Shown here: positions 42,746-52,586 of the stretch, piece by piece
Position numbering within the stretch: position 1 is the first letter of the stretch
How the letters are laid out: the number at the start of each line of letters is the position of its first letter
DNA from: CALOAD01 sp942491415
GTDB taxonomy: Bacteria > Cyanobacteriota > Vampirovibrionia > Gastranaerophilales > CALOAD01
DNA: 64,000 nt
Reading direction: 5' to 3'
Assembly (NCBI GenBank): GCA_942491415.1
Contig: CALOAD010000009.1
Coordinates: 186,001 to 250,000, forward strand
The notes under the pieces: generated by a model
The model's database searches: none
Seen by the model: the letters and a program-made list of their open reading frames with translations, nothing else
What the model was told of the DNA's origin: nothing
Position numbers and translations under genes: made by a program

Positions 42746-44392
42746 ATGGCTAAAAAGATTGTATTTAATGAAGATGCGCGTAAATCGTTACTTAAAGGTA
42801 TTGATGCTGTTGCTGATGCGGTTAAAGTTACGATTGGTCCAAAAGGACGTAACGTTATTTTAGATAAAAAATTCGGCGGACCTCAAATTGTTAACGATGG
42901 TGTTACTATAGCAAAAGAAATTGAACTGGAAGATGCACTGGAAAATGCAGGAGCTCAACTGGTTAAAGAAGTTTCTTCAAAAACAAATGATGTAGCCGGA
43001 GATGGAACAACAACCGCTTGTGTATTGGCTCAATCAATTGTAAGAGAAGGTCTTAAAAACGTTACAGCCGGTGCTAACCCAATGGGTATTAAAAGAGGTA
43101 TCGATAAAGCTGTAGCTGTTGCAGTAGAAGAAATTAAATCAATGGCAAAACCAGTTGAATCAAAAGAAGCTATTTCTCAAGTAGCTACTATTTCAGCCGG
43201 TAATGACAGTTATATTGGTGGTTTAATTGCTGATGCAATGGACAAAGTGGGCAAAGACGGTGTTATCACTGTCGAAGAGTCTAAGTCTATCGGCACAGAA
43301 CTTAAAGTTGTAGAAGGTATGCAGTTTGATAAGGGATATATTTCTCCTTACTTTGTAACTGATGCCGAAAGAATGGAAGCTGTTTTAGAAGATGCTTTTG
43401 TTCTTTGCGTTAACAAAAAAATCAACCTGATTGCTGATCTTGTACCTGTTTTAGAGCAAGTGGCAAGAGAAGGCAAATCGCTTCTTTTAATTGCTGAAGA
43501 TGTTGAAGGTGAAGCTTTAGCTACTTTAGTTGTAAACACAATGAGAAAAGTTTTAAGAGCTGTGGCTGTTAAAGCTCCGGGATTTGGCGACAGAAGAAAA
43601 GCTATGCTGGAAGATATTGCCATTTTAACAGGTGGTCAAATGTTTACTGAAGAGCTTGGCTTGAAGCTTGAAAACGTAACTACTCAAATGATGGGTAAAG
43701 CAAAAAGAGTTACCGTAACTAAAGATGCTACAACCATCGTTGTGGGTGAAGATACAACAACAGCAGTAGCTGAAAGAGTTAGAGTTATTAAAGCTCAAAT
43801 AGAGCAATCTGATAGTGAATATGATAAAGAAAAACTTCAAGAAAGACTTGCTAAATTAGCAGGTGGTGTCGCAGTTATCGAAGTTGGTGCTGCTACTGAA
43901 ACTGAGCTAAAAGAAAGAAAACTTAGAATTGAAGATGCTCTTAACGCTACCAGAGCTGCAATTGAAGAAGGTATTGTCCCCGGTGGTGGTGTAGCTCTTA
44001 TTAAAGTATCAAAAACTTTAGAAGCTAAAATGCAAAGTTGTTCAGCTTGTTCTCAAGATGTGAGAACTGGTTTTGAGATTCTTTTAAGAGCTTTAGATGC
44101 TCCTTTAAAACAAATCGCTGAAAACGCAGGTGCTAGAGGTGATGTTATTGTTGAAAAAGTAAGAGAACTTGATGGTAACAAAGGCTACGATGCTTTAAAT
44201 GGTGAATTTGTTGATATGGTTGAAGCTGGTATTGTTGACCCTGCAAAAGTTACAAGAAGTGCGTTAGAAAATGCAGCTTCAGTAGCTTCAATGCTTCTAA
44301 CAACAGAAGCTGCGGTTGTTGATATTCCTAGTGACAATGCTTCTGCAATGCCTGATATGAGCGGCATGGGTGGTATGGGAGGAATGATGTAA
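42746..44392 (+). CDS. groEL: Chaperonin GroEL
   Basis: 548 residues, 60 kDa ATP-driven chaperonin ring. It shows TIGPKGRNVILDKKFGGP, DVAGDGTTTACVLAQ with the catalytic Asp, and the C-terminal Gly-Met tail GMGGMGGMM. GGAG lies 11 bases before the ATG. Only this groEL copy occurs in the window. A strong bidirectional terminator follows. Confidence 0.98.
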   Translation: MAKKIVFNEDARKSLLKGIDAVADAVKVTIGPKGRNVILDKKFGGPQIVNDGVTIAKEIELEDALENAGAQLVKEVSSKTNDVAGDGTTTACVLAQSIVREGLKNVTAGANPMGIKRGIDKAVAVAVEEIKSMAKPVESKEAISQVATISAGNDSYIGGLIADAMDKVGKDGVITVEESKSIGTELKVVEGMQFDKGYISPYFVTDAERMEAVLEDAFVLCVNKKINLIADLVPVLEQVAREGKSLLLIAEDVEGEALATLVVNTMRKVLRAVAVKAPGFGDRRKAMLEDIAILTGGQMFTEELGLKLENVTTQMMGKAKRVTVTKDATTIVVGEDTTTAVAERVRVIKAQIEQSDSEYDKEKLQERLAKLAGGVAVIEVGAATETELKERKLRIEDALNATRAAIEEGIVPGGGVALIKVSKTLEAKMQSCSACSQDVRTGFEILLRALDAPLKQIAENAGARGDVIVEKVRELDGNKGYDALNGEFVDMVEAGIVDPAKVTRSALENAASVASMLLTTEAAVVDIPSDNASAMPDMSGMGGMGGMM

Positions 44393-44436
44393 GGTTTATA
44401 CCTTTTATCATTGAATCCTGTTTTATTAATAAAATC

Positions 44437-44467
44437 AAAAAGAGAGCTGAATTTCAGCTCTCTTTTT
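44437..44467. terminator. Strong bidirectional terminator after groEL
   Basis: AAAAAGAGAGCTGA and TCAGCTCTCTTTTT pair over 14 bases around ATT, with A and T tracts on both sides. It separates groESL from the convergent RND operon. Confidence 0.85.
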
Positions 44468-44485
44468 AGTGTTTGAAAAAGTTTA

Positions 44486-45826
44486 TTACAAATTTTGTCC
44501 GACTATTTTTTCGATGTTAGCCAATGATACATTATAATCGTATAATGATTGGAGGTGGTTAAATTTTGCATTTCGGTGAGTTATTTCAGCATCTTTAAGT
44601 TCAATAGAATTACCAACACCCACTTTATAACGACCTTTTGCAAGTTCAAAATTTTCTTCAGCTTGTTTTAAGGCATCTTTTGCTACTGAAATACTTTCTT
44701 GAGCTTCTATATACCTTAAAAAAGCTTGTTTTGTTTCGAGTAAGACCGTGTTTTGAGTATTTTCAAAGTTTGCCTCTTCAAAACCTTTGGTTGCAACAGC
44801 TTCATCAATAGCTTTTTTGGTTAAATAAGCATTTGTAGTAGGAAATTGCAAGTTTATACCGGCTGCCCATGCTTCATCATCAGTAAAATCAGTCCCTCCA
44901 ATTGCAAATTGTCCTCTTGCTTTTATGTCCGGTAAAAAGACCCGTTTAGCAAGTTTTAATTGATCTTTAGCTGCTGCTAGTTTGAATCTGGAAGATTTTA
45001 TTTCAGGTCTGTTTTTAAAAGCTAAATCTACTAATTCTTTACTGTTTAAATCTTTTTGATTGAACTTCAAGCTTTCACTAAGAGTATAACTTGGTGAGTT
45101 TGGCAATCCCATTTTGTTATTAAGGTTTTCTACAGCTATTTTTGCGGCATTTTCTGCTTTTATTAAGCTGAGTTTAGAACCACTTAAATGAGATTGAGCG
45201 CTTGTAACTTCAATTTTAGATCTACTTCCTACTTCATAAAAGGCTTTAGCCTGTTGCAGAAGTTTTGAATATTGATCAACAGCTTCTTCCATAACATATT
45301 GACGATCTTGCGCTAATAAAAGATCAAAGTAAGCTTTTTTTACGCTAAACATAATATTATTGATAGTTTTTTTAAGCTCAGCTTCAGATGCTTTATATGT
45401 TGATTTTCGCATTCCCACTTGTGCAGAGGTTTTGCCAAAATCAAAAATAAGTTGATTGAGCGAAATATTTCCTAAAACATAATTGTCGACATTGTTATCC
45501 AATGCGGTTGGAGATGAATCGGAATTTATAATGGAGTTGCTTCTGTCGTAACCTGATGATACAGAGAAAACAGGAAAATAAGCGGCTTTAGCCTGTCCTA
45601 TTCTACTTTTATAAATGTCTGTATTTTTTACAGCTGCTTTAATGAGGGGGTTGTAGTTTAAAGCAAGCTTTAGGCAGTTCTCCAATGATAAAAATGCATT
45701 TTCCTCGATAGCTCCGCTTATAACTTTTGTAGGTTCTTTTTCAGGAGCTTCTTGAGGTTTTTCTTTTGCGAACACGGGGCAAGTAACAATTAACGAACAT
45801 ATGACTGATAATACAAGTTTTTTCAT
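44486..45826 (-). CDS. TolC-family outer membrane channel of the RND pump
   Basis: 446 residues with a signal peptide (LVLSVICSLIVTCPVFA), a short Glu/Pro spacer and two OEP repeats marked by FYEVGSRSKIEVTSAQSHL and RYKVGVGNSIELKDAEITH. It forms the outer-membrane exit of the RND pump and is the last gene of the operon, 1 base after acrB, in front of the groEL terminator. Confidence 0.92.
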   Translation of the reverse strand: MKKLVLSVICSLIVTCPVFAKEKPQEAPEKEPTKVISGAIEENAFLSLENCLKLALNYNPLIKAAVKNTDIYKSRIGQAKAAYFPVFSVSSGYDRSNSIINSDSSPTALDNNVDNYVLGNISLNQLIFDFGKTSAQVGMRKSTYKASEAELKKTINNIMFSVKKAYFDLLLAQDRQYVMEEAVDQYSKLLQQAKAFYEVGSRSKIEVTSAQSHLSGSKLSLIKAENAAKIAVENLNNKMGLPNSPSYTLSESLKFNQKDLNSKELVDLAFKNRPEIKSSRFKLAAAKDQLKLAKRVFLPDIKARGQFAIGGTDFTDDEAWAAGINLQFPTTNAYLTKKAIDEAVATKGFEEANFENTQNTVLLETKQAFLRYIEAQESISVAKDALKQAEENFELAKGRYKVGVGNSIELKDAEITHRNAKFNHLQSLYDYNVSLANIEKIVGQNL

Positions 45827-45827
45827 T

Positions 45828-48800
45828 TTAATACGTTACCTCCACCTGACTTAACGGAACCTCTTTACTTTTAGGTGTCGAAACCTTTTCTTTAAGGGAT
45901 TGTATAATCACATAAAATGCCGGAATTAATATGGTACCGATGAATGCAGCTGCAATCATCCCGCCGAAAACAGTTATACCTATGGATTTTCTGCTTTCCG
46001 ACCCGGCTCCGAATGCTAATACCAAAGGCATAACACCTAAGATAAAAGAAGTTACGGTCATTATTACAGCTCTGAATCTTAATTTTGCTGCAGTTAATGC
46101 AGATTCTACAATACTAAATCCTGCTTCACGTTGAATTTTTGCAAACTCAACAATTAAAACAGCTTGTTTTGTAGATAGTCCGATTAACATAATAACGCCC
46201 ATTTGAGAATACAGGTCAAATTGATAACCTGCTACAAATTGAGCAAACAAAGCACCCATAACAGCTACAGGCGATACAAGTATAACTGCAAAAGGTATAG
46301 TCCAGCTTTCGTAAAGAGCTACAAGAAATAAATATACAAATAATAGTGCTAAAGCTATTATTATAGGAGCTTGATTGCCTGTAGCTACTTCTTGTCTTGT
46401 AGTTCCGGACCATTCATATTTTGTGTCAGAAGGTAGTTCTTCTTTAAGTATTTGCTTTACAGATTTGATACCTTCTCCGGTTCCTGCCCAAGGAGCAACT
46501 CTTGCGTTCATTGTTACAGACCTGAACATATTAAATCTGCTTAATGAGGCAGGTCCGACGGTGTTTTTAACGTTCACAACTGTATTTATCGGAACCATTT
46601 CGCCGCTGTTATTTCTTACAAAAAGATTATAAATATCATCAGGAGTTTCTCTAAATTGAGAATCTGCTTGTATTTGAACTTTAAATACACGACCGAGTTT
46701 ATTAAAGTCATTGATATACAATGACCCGAATTGAGCACTTAAGGTGCTATAAAGTTCTTGTAGTGATATATTTTGAGCTAAAGCCTTTTCTTCGTCAACT
46801 TCAATTAATAAGTGTGGAACGTTAGCCTGGAATGTAGAGAACATACCAAATAGGTTTTTATCAGACTGAGCTTTCATCATTAATTTTTTTGATAATGAAT
46901 CCAGATATTGAGGTGGGTTATCACCCATATCTTGTACTTGCAGTTCTAAACCACCCAGATAACCAAGCCCCGGGATTGAAGGAGGAGTGAAGGTCATTGC
47001 CATAGCTTCGGGTATTGAAGATATTTTTTGGTTTAGCTGCCCTACAATTGCTTGTGAGGACAAAGAAGGGTGTTTTCTTTTTTCCCAATCATCAAAAGTA
47101 GAAATTACAAAACCCGAATTAGTTCCTCCAAAACCAATAAAAGTCGTGGTTGATTTGACTCCTTTTATACCAAGAGCTATAGCTTCTGCTTTTTTTGTTA
47201 CTTCATCAGTCTTTGACAAAGAAGTTCCATCAGGCAAAAGCACCTGAGTAAAAGCTACACCTTTATCTTCTTTTGGTATAAAGCCTTTAGGGATTAAAGT
47301 ATAAAGGATTCCTATCATTACTAAAATTGAAAAAATAGTAATAATGGTGGCTTTAGGTCTTTCAATAAAATATTTTGCAATATTTAGATATTGCTCTGTT
47401 AGTTTTGTAAACCAGTAGTTGAATTTTAATAAGTATTTATTTGGTGTTATATCTTGTTTATTGCGAATAATAGTAGAACAAAGTGCCGGGGCAAGTGTTA
47501 ATGCTGCCAGCGTTGATATTGAAACAGCAACAGCTATGCCGATGGCAAACTGTTTGTACAACATGCCGGTAATGCCGGGTAAAAATCCTACAGGAACAAA
47601 AACAGCTAGCAATACAAGTGTTGTAGCAATGACAGCTCCACCTATTTCTTCCATTGTTTGTTTTGTAGCTTCTTTAGGGCTTAGGCCTTCTGTTATATGT
47701 CTTTGAACATTTTCGATGACTACAATGGCATCATCAACTACTGTTCCAACTGCCAAAACCAGTCCCAGTAGTGTTAAAAGATTTATAGACATTCCCATTA
47801 CTGCCAATCCACTGAATGTACCTATCAAAGATACTGGAATTGCAAACAGTGGGACTAAAGTGGATCTTTTATCTCCTAAAAATATGTAGGTTATGAGGGT
47901 GACGAGAAAAATTGAAATTAAAATAGATTTCGCTACTTCTCTTAAAGATTTTTTTACAAAAGTGGTCTCATCCCTGATGATTTCATATTTTATACCTTCA
48001 GGAAAACTTTTTGATATCTTTTTCAATTCGGCTTTAATATCGTTAACAACCTGGATGGTATTTGCGTCTGATACTTGTTTTACAGAAAGAATAACGATAG
48101 GCTTACCATCTACTCTTCCGTAAGCACCGTAAGATTGCGCTCCTAATTCAACACGAGCAATATCCTTTACTTTTATGCTTGAACCATCATTTTTTGACCT
48201 TACTATAATATTTTCAAATTCGTTTGGCTTTGTCAGTCTACCTTTGGTTCTTAATATAAATTGTAATTTTTGTTTATTTATTATCGGTTCTTGACCAATA
48301 TTTCCAACCGCAATTTGAACATTTTGGGTTCTTATTGCATTTGCAACATCAGTTGGTGTTACACCCAAGTTTGCCATTTTATCCGGCTTTAGCCAAATTC
48401 TCATTCCATAATCTTTAGCCCCGAATACTTCAATATCACCAACACCATCAATTCTTGAGAGGGTGTCTTTTAAGTGAATCGAAGCATAATTACTTAAGAA
48501 AATATCATCATAAAGATCATGTTCCGCAAAAAGGCTTATTAAAACGGCTCCGGGACCTCCTGTTTTTTCTTTCGCTATAAGTCCAAATCTTTTAACATCC
48601 TCAGGAAGTTGGGCATTAGCTAATTGCAACCTGTTTTGAACATTAACAAGTGCTTTGTCAGGATCGGCTCCAACCTTGAAAAATATACTTAATGAATAAC
48701 CACCGTTTGAACAATCGGACTGCATATATATCATATCTTCAACGCCGTTAACTGCCGATTCAATAGGAGCGGCAACTGTGGATTCGATAACTTCGGCATT

Positions 48801-48959
48801 GGCTCCGGGGTATGATGCTCTTACAACAATCTGAGGCGGTGTAATAGAGGGATACTCTTCAAGAGGTAGTTTTGTCATCGATATAATCCCTAATAACATT
48901 ATTATTAAGGATATAACAACGGCAAACCTTGGTCTTTTGATAAATATATTACTGAACAT
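45828..48959 (-). CDS. RND multidrug efflux pump, AcrB/MexB type
   Basis: 1043 residues, inner-membrane proton-driven drug pump. It starts FSNIFIKRPRFAVVISLIIM, has twelve membrane segments in two groups and two large periplasmic loops. The proton relay pair is seen in GTVVDDAIVVIENV near 406. Also typical of the HAE1 family are the drug-loop regions with FMVPLTTL-like neighbours of the second half, for example SKTQQQ is absent here while LIGLSTKQAVLIVEFA is present near 935. GGAGG lies 8 bases before the ATG, inside the adaptor gene, which it overlaps by 11 bases. Substrates cannot be read from sequence. Confidence 0.95.
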   Translation of the reverse strand: MFSNIFIKRPRFAVVISLIIMLLGIISMTKLPLEEYPSITPPQIVVRASYPGANAEVIESTVAAPIESAVNGVEDMIYMQSDCSNGGYSLSIFFKVGADPDKALVNVQNRLQLANAQLPEDVKRFGLIAKEKTGGPGAVLISLFAEHDLYDDIFLSNYASIHLKDTLSRIDGVGDIEVFGAKDYGMRIWLKPDKMANLGVTPTDVANAIRTQNVQIAVGNIGQEPIINKQKLQFILRTKGRLTKPNEFENIIVRSKNDGSSIKVKDIARVELGAQSYGAYGRVDGKPIVILSVKQVSDANTIQVVNDIKAELKKISKSFPEGIKYEIIRDETTFVKKSLREVAKSILISIFLVTLITYIFLGDKRSTLVPLFAIPVSLIGTFSGLAVMGMSINLLTLLGLVLAVGTVVDDAIVVIENVQRHITEGLSPKEATKQTMEEIGGAVIATTLVLLAVFVPVGFLPGITGMLYKQFAIGIAVAVSISTLAALTLAPALCSTIIRNKQDITPNKYLLKFNYWFTKLTEQYLNIAKYFIERPKATIITIFSILVMIGILYTLIPKGFIPKEDKGVAFTQVLLPDGTSLSKTDEVTKKAEAIALGIKGVKSTTTFIGFGGTNSGFVISTFDDWEKRKHPSLSSQAIVGQLNQKISSIPEAMAMTFTPPSIPGLGYLGGLELQVQDMGDNPPQYLDSLSKKLMMKAQSDKNLFGMFSTFQANVPHLLIEVDEEKALAQNISLQELYSTLSAQFGSLYINDFNKLGRVFKVQIQADSQFRETPDDIYNLFVRNNSGEMVPINTVVNVKNTVGPASLSRFNMFRSVTMNARVAPWAGTGEGIKSVKQILKEELPSDTKYEWSGTTRQEVATGNQAPIIIALALLFVYLFLVALYESWTIPFAVILVSPVAVMGALFAQFVAGYQFDLYSQMGVIMLIGLSTKQAVLIVEFAKIQREAGFSIVESALTAAKLRFRAVIMTVTSFILGVMPLVLAFGAGSESRKSIGITVFGGMIAAAFIGTILIPAFYVIIQSLKEKVSTPKSKEVPLSQVEVTY

Positions 48960-50112
48960 CAGGCTTGCCTCCTGATTTGTTAATGTGCTTGATATTTTCA
49001 GAACTTTCAGCGGTATCTTTTATTTTTACTTTCATTTGTGGATGAATTTTTTGTACACCCTTTAATACAACTTTTTCATCCCCTGAAAGTCCTTGTTGGA
49101 CGATCCAATTACCATTTTGCTGACCGCAAGTTTTAATAGGTCTTATATTAGCTGTATTATCTTCTGAAAGTATATATAAAAAACGACCTGCTGCATTTTC
49201 CAACACAGCTTCTTGTGGGATAGTTATTTTTTCGGAAGCGTTATTAGAATGAATAGCAACATTTACATATTGTCCGGGAATTAAGAGGTGATCAGGGTTT
49301 TTGACTTCCGCACGTGCTTTTATAGTGCCTGTTGTTTCATTGATATTATTGTCATAAAACGTTTGAAGACCTTTATGCTCATATAGACTACCATCGGGAA
49401 GTATTATATCTACTTTTTTATAACTTGAGTCTTTTCCTGATTTTTTAAGTTTTATATAATCTTCTGATCTTAAGTCATAATAGACGTAAACAGGGTCTAA
49501 ACTGACTAGGGTTGCTAAAGGACCGCTTGATCTGTCAACAAAATTTCCATTATGAACAAGGGCTCTACCTATTCGACCGTCAACTTCTGCTGTTATCCTT
49601 GTATAGCTTAAGTCTAGTTTAGCTTTGGCTAGATTTGCTTTTTGAACTCCTAAGGAAGCTTTTAATTGATCTCTGTTAGCTAAAGCTCTATCATATTCAG
49701 ATTTACTAATGAAATCTTTTGCGACAAGCTCTTTTGATCTTTCAAGGTTTTTTTCTGCCTCTGATAATGCTGCTTTTGTATTTTCAAGACTTGCTGTTGT
49801 CTGATTAACTTTTATCAGATAAGCATCACGATCGATTTCAAAAAGCAGTTGTCCTTTTTTAACGTAATCTCCCGATTTGAAAAATCTTTTTTTCAAAAAA
49901 CCACTTACGGTTGCAATCATATTTATTTTATTAGGTGATGAAACCCGTCCCACGGTTTCGATTTTATTGTAAATTTCTACTTTTTTAGGAGTTGTTATTT
50001 CAACAATCGGTGTTGGCATTGCATGTCCACCACCCATTTGTGTGAACATAAATAATCTATAGCCTATGGCTAAAAATACAACAGCTATAATGATAATTAC
50101 TACTTTTTTCAT
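48949..50112 (-). CDS. RND efflux membrane fusion protein, AcrA type
   Basis: 387 residues: an N-terminal membrane or lipoprotein-like anchor (about 3-20; no lipobox Cys seen), lipoyl halves around VSGFLKKRFFKSGDYVKKGQ and LSYTRITAEVDGRIG, a coiled-coil hairpin between, and beta-barrel and membrane-proximal domains to the end. It bridges the pump and TolC. Its ATG follows the tetR stop directly (TAAATG), so all four genes form one operon. Confidence 0.93.
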   Translation of the reverse strand: MKKVVIIIIAVVFLAIGYRLFMFTQMGGGHAMPTPIVEITTPKKVEIYNKIETVGRVSSPNKINMIATVSGFLKKRFFKSGDYVKKGQLLFEIDRDAYLIKVNQTTASLENTKAALSEAEKNLERSKELVAKDFISKSEYDRALANRDQLKASLGVQKANLAKAKLDLSYTRITAEVDGRIGRALVHNGNFVDRSSGPLATLVSLDPVYVYYDLRSEDYIKLKKSGKDSSYKKVDIILPDGSLYEHKGLQTFYDNNINETTGTIKARAEVKNPDHLLIPGQYVNVAIHSNNASEKITIPQEAVLENAAGRFLYILSEDNTANIRPIKTCGQQNGNWIVQQGLSGDEKVVLKGVQKIHPQMKVKIKDTAESSENIKHINKSGGKPDVQ

Positions 50113-50796
50113 TTATTCTCCGCCTTTATTTGTCATTACTTTTATTTGATTTAAAACAAGATTTACCATTGAGTCTAAAAGCTCGTTAAATCTCTCTGAC
50201 TTTAAGTTTTTTATATCAAGGTTTTGTATCTCACTTAGAGGAATTCTTTCTTTTTTATAATCCCCTAATAGCCAGTTCCTGAGAAGGGTATCTTGATTTA
50301 ATGTTATCAATTGAGAGAAAATGGTAAATAAAATATACTTTATTTTAAAAGAAAAAACCTCTTCGCCCGTTAAACTTGTCATTATATCTTTCAGTATATC
50401 TAAATAAGGCGAATAGATTTGATCGTATAATTCATCCATAAGAGAATTAATTTTTACTTGATCAATAGCCATTATTTTATAAAAATAACCTCTTTTATCT
50501 TCGCTTAAAATAGAGTATAACTCTATTTTAAAGAGCTCTTTGAGTTTTTCTTCTATACTTAGATGCTGTATTTTTTTGATAGTAGCAGGAAGTTCTGTAT
50601 ATTGATAAGCAAGCAGAAAAGCTTCTTTATAGAGATTATCCTTACTTCCAAAATGATAGTTTATTGAAAGCTGGTAAGTATTAGCTTTTTCGCAAATATT
50701 TCTTACGGTCGTTCCTTCGAAACCTTTTTCTGAAAATAGTTTACAGGCTATTTCCAAAATAAGTTCTTTTGAGTTATTATTGTTCTTGATTCTCAC
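50113..50796 (-). CDS. TetR family regulator of the RND operon (AcrR-like)
   Basis: 227 residues with an N-terminal helix-turn-helix around GTTVRNICEKANTYQLSINY followed by HFGSKDNLYKEAF, and a helical ligand-binding domain. It uses a GTG start with GAGG 7 bases upstream. As first gene of the operon it probably represses itself and the pump; a palindrome lies 22 bases upstream. The ligand is unknown. Confidence 0.9.
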   Translation of the reverse strand: MRIKNNNNSKELILEIACKLFSEKGFEGTTVRNICEKANTYQLSINYHFGSKDNLYKEAFLLAYQYTELPATIKKIQHLSIEEKLKELFKIELYSILSEDKRGYFYKIMAIDQVKINSLMDELYDQIYSPYLDILKDIMTSLTGEEVFSFKIKYILFTIFSQLITLNQDTLLRNWLLGDYKKERIPLSEIQNLDIKNLKSERFNELLDSMVNLVLNQIKVMTNKGGE

Positions 50797-50817
50797 AAAA
50801 GACCTCTTAAATGGCGT

Positions 50818-50833
50818 TAATACACTTGTATTA
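50818..50833. promoter_or_regulatory. Putative TetR operator
   Basis: TAATACA-CT-TGTATTA, a perfect 7-base inverted repeat, lies 22 bases before the GTG start, just downstream of a TATAAT-like -10 on the minus strand. Confidence 0.5.
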
Positions 50834-51038
50834 TATCAACGTATTATAGTAAAAGAAAAATTATTTTACAAATGTTTCTAGGAGTTTTAAAAAGATTTAT
50901 TAAGACCTTTGTAAGGTCCGTTAAGATAGTGGAAAGTCGAATCAACTAGCCTAGATGGGTAATTGATGAAGCTAAAAAGTTATCCTATTTTATTGTTGTT
51001 TGGACTTAATTTAAAAATTAAATAAAAATGTTTTAATT

Positions 51039-52433
51039 ATGAAAAAAGTTAGTTATTTATTTATATTAATTATAGCTGTTGCTATTGTTTCTCAGCCTGT
51101 TTTTTCAAATGCTTCAAATCCAAATAAAGATTTTCAATCAGGATTGGCACATTATAAGCAAAATCAATATAATCAAGCTATTGAACGATTTGAGAAGGTT
51201 TTGAAAGCGAATCCCGATCATAAAGCTGCAAAAAATAATTTATTGGTGTGTCTATTAGAATTGGCAAATAAATATAATATCGAGAAGCAATTTAATAGAG
51301 CACTGATTTGTTATGAGCAAATATTAAAGCTAGATCCTGATAGGGTTGATGTTCTTTATAATCAAGGAGTTCTTTTAAAAGAAAAAAAAGAGTTTCAAAA
51401 GGCTTTAAAAAGCTTTGAAAAAGTATTGGAGATTAATCCCGGTTTTGAAAAAGCAAGGCAAAATATTGCTATTATATATAATAATAAAGGGATTGACAGT
51501 TTAGATTCAAATTATCAGCTTGCAGGAGAGTATTTTCAAAAATCAATTGAGAATAATTCGAAAAATGCTAATAGTTACTCTAGTCTTGGGGATAGTTATT
51601 ATAAACAGGGTAGGTATGATCTTGCCATTGAAAATTATAATAAAGCCCTTGAATTATCTCCCGATAGTTTAAAAACACTGCATAATAAGGAAATAGCTTT
51701 AAAACAGCTCGAAGAAATTGACACGATAAAAAAAATAGATTCATTAGCGCCTATAAAAAAAGCTCCTGAAAAAATTAGGAGATTAATAATAGTTGAAAAA
51801 AATCATGATCGAAATTTTTTGAACAAGGTTTATTGGTGTTTTGATCTTTTATGGGAGGACATAGAAGGTAAAAAACTTCTTGAAATTCTTGCAAAAAATA
51901 ATATCACTATTAAAATAGCTAATGATATTGGTACAAATACTAAAATAGTTCAGCATGAAAGTAATTTTAATATATTTAAAAGTAAAAAGAAAATTGAAAC
52001 AAAGAAAATAACGGTAAATATTGAAGAAAAGCACATTAATGCTATATTAAATAGCTCATTGACTTCTTATGAAAGAATATATTCAATTCACACGATAATC
52101 CATGAGTGTTGTCATGCGGCAAAAGGAACTATAAATTCAGATAATTCACTTCTGGAAGAAATTACGGCTTCTATGATTGGTTATAATGTAGCGTCAAGAA
52201 TTATAAACAAACGAGAATTGACTGTTGATGAGGTTGTTAATTATAGCAAAATTTGTTTAAAAAACCTTTTAAAAGACAGTCATAGGAATTTGCCTGTTCA
52301 AAATGATTTTATATCAATAATTCGCTATTTAGGAATCAATCCTCCTCATCATTATTTGTATGAAGATGTAAAGTACGTTTACTCTCAAATTATTAATGAT
52401 TCTGATACGCTTAGAACAATGAGTTTAGAATAA
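51039..52433 (+). CDS. Secreted TPR protein with a C-terminal zincin-like HECCH motif
   Basis: 464 residues: a signal peptide (SYLFILIIAVAIVSQPVFS), about five TPR repeats (30-230, for example YKQNQYNQAIERFEKVLKAN and YKQGRYDLAIENYNKALELS), then a domain of about 220 residues. In it IIHECCHAAKG at 353-363 fits the HExxH zinc motif, and LLEEITASMIGY 14-18 residues later supplies a candidate Glu ligand, as in gluzincins. The TPR part probably binds partners in the periplasm or on the surface. Protease activity is inference. No linked gene explains a substrate. Start by ATG without a strong ribosome site. Confidence 0.7.
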   Translation: MKKVSYLFILIIAVAIVSQPVFSNASNPNKDFQSGLAHYKQNQYNQAIERFEKVLKANPDHKAAKNNLLVCLLELANKYNIEKQFNRALICYEQILKLDPDRVDVLYNQGVLLKEKKEFQKALKSFEKVLEINPGFEKARQNIAIIYNNKGIDSLDSNYQLAGEYFQKSIENNSKNANSYSSLGDSYYKQGRYDLAIENYNKALELSPDSLKTLHNKEIALKQLEEIDTIKKIDSLAPIKKAPEKIRRLIIVEKNHDRNFLNKVYWCFDLLWEDIEGKKLLEILAKNNITIKIANDIGTNTKIVQHESNFNIFKSKKKIETKKITVNIEEKHINAILNSSLTSYERIYSIHTIIHECCHAAKGTINSDNSLLEEITASMIGYNVASRIINKRELTVDEVVNYSKICLKNLLKDSHRNLPVQNDFISIIRYLGINPPHHYLYEDVKYVYSQIINDSDTLRTMSLE

Positions 52434-52586
52434 AATTCAACAAGTTTAATAAAAAGATTGCTGTCTAATTTTGATAAAATTAAAGATTAAATTTTAGTTG
52501 TTATTTCAAGGTTATAGCTGGAAAAATCTTATGTTTATTACTATAATTAACCTTGTCGGGTATTTTTATAGTAAAGGATAGTTAAA

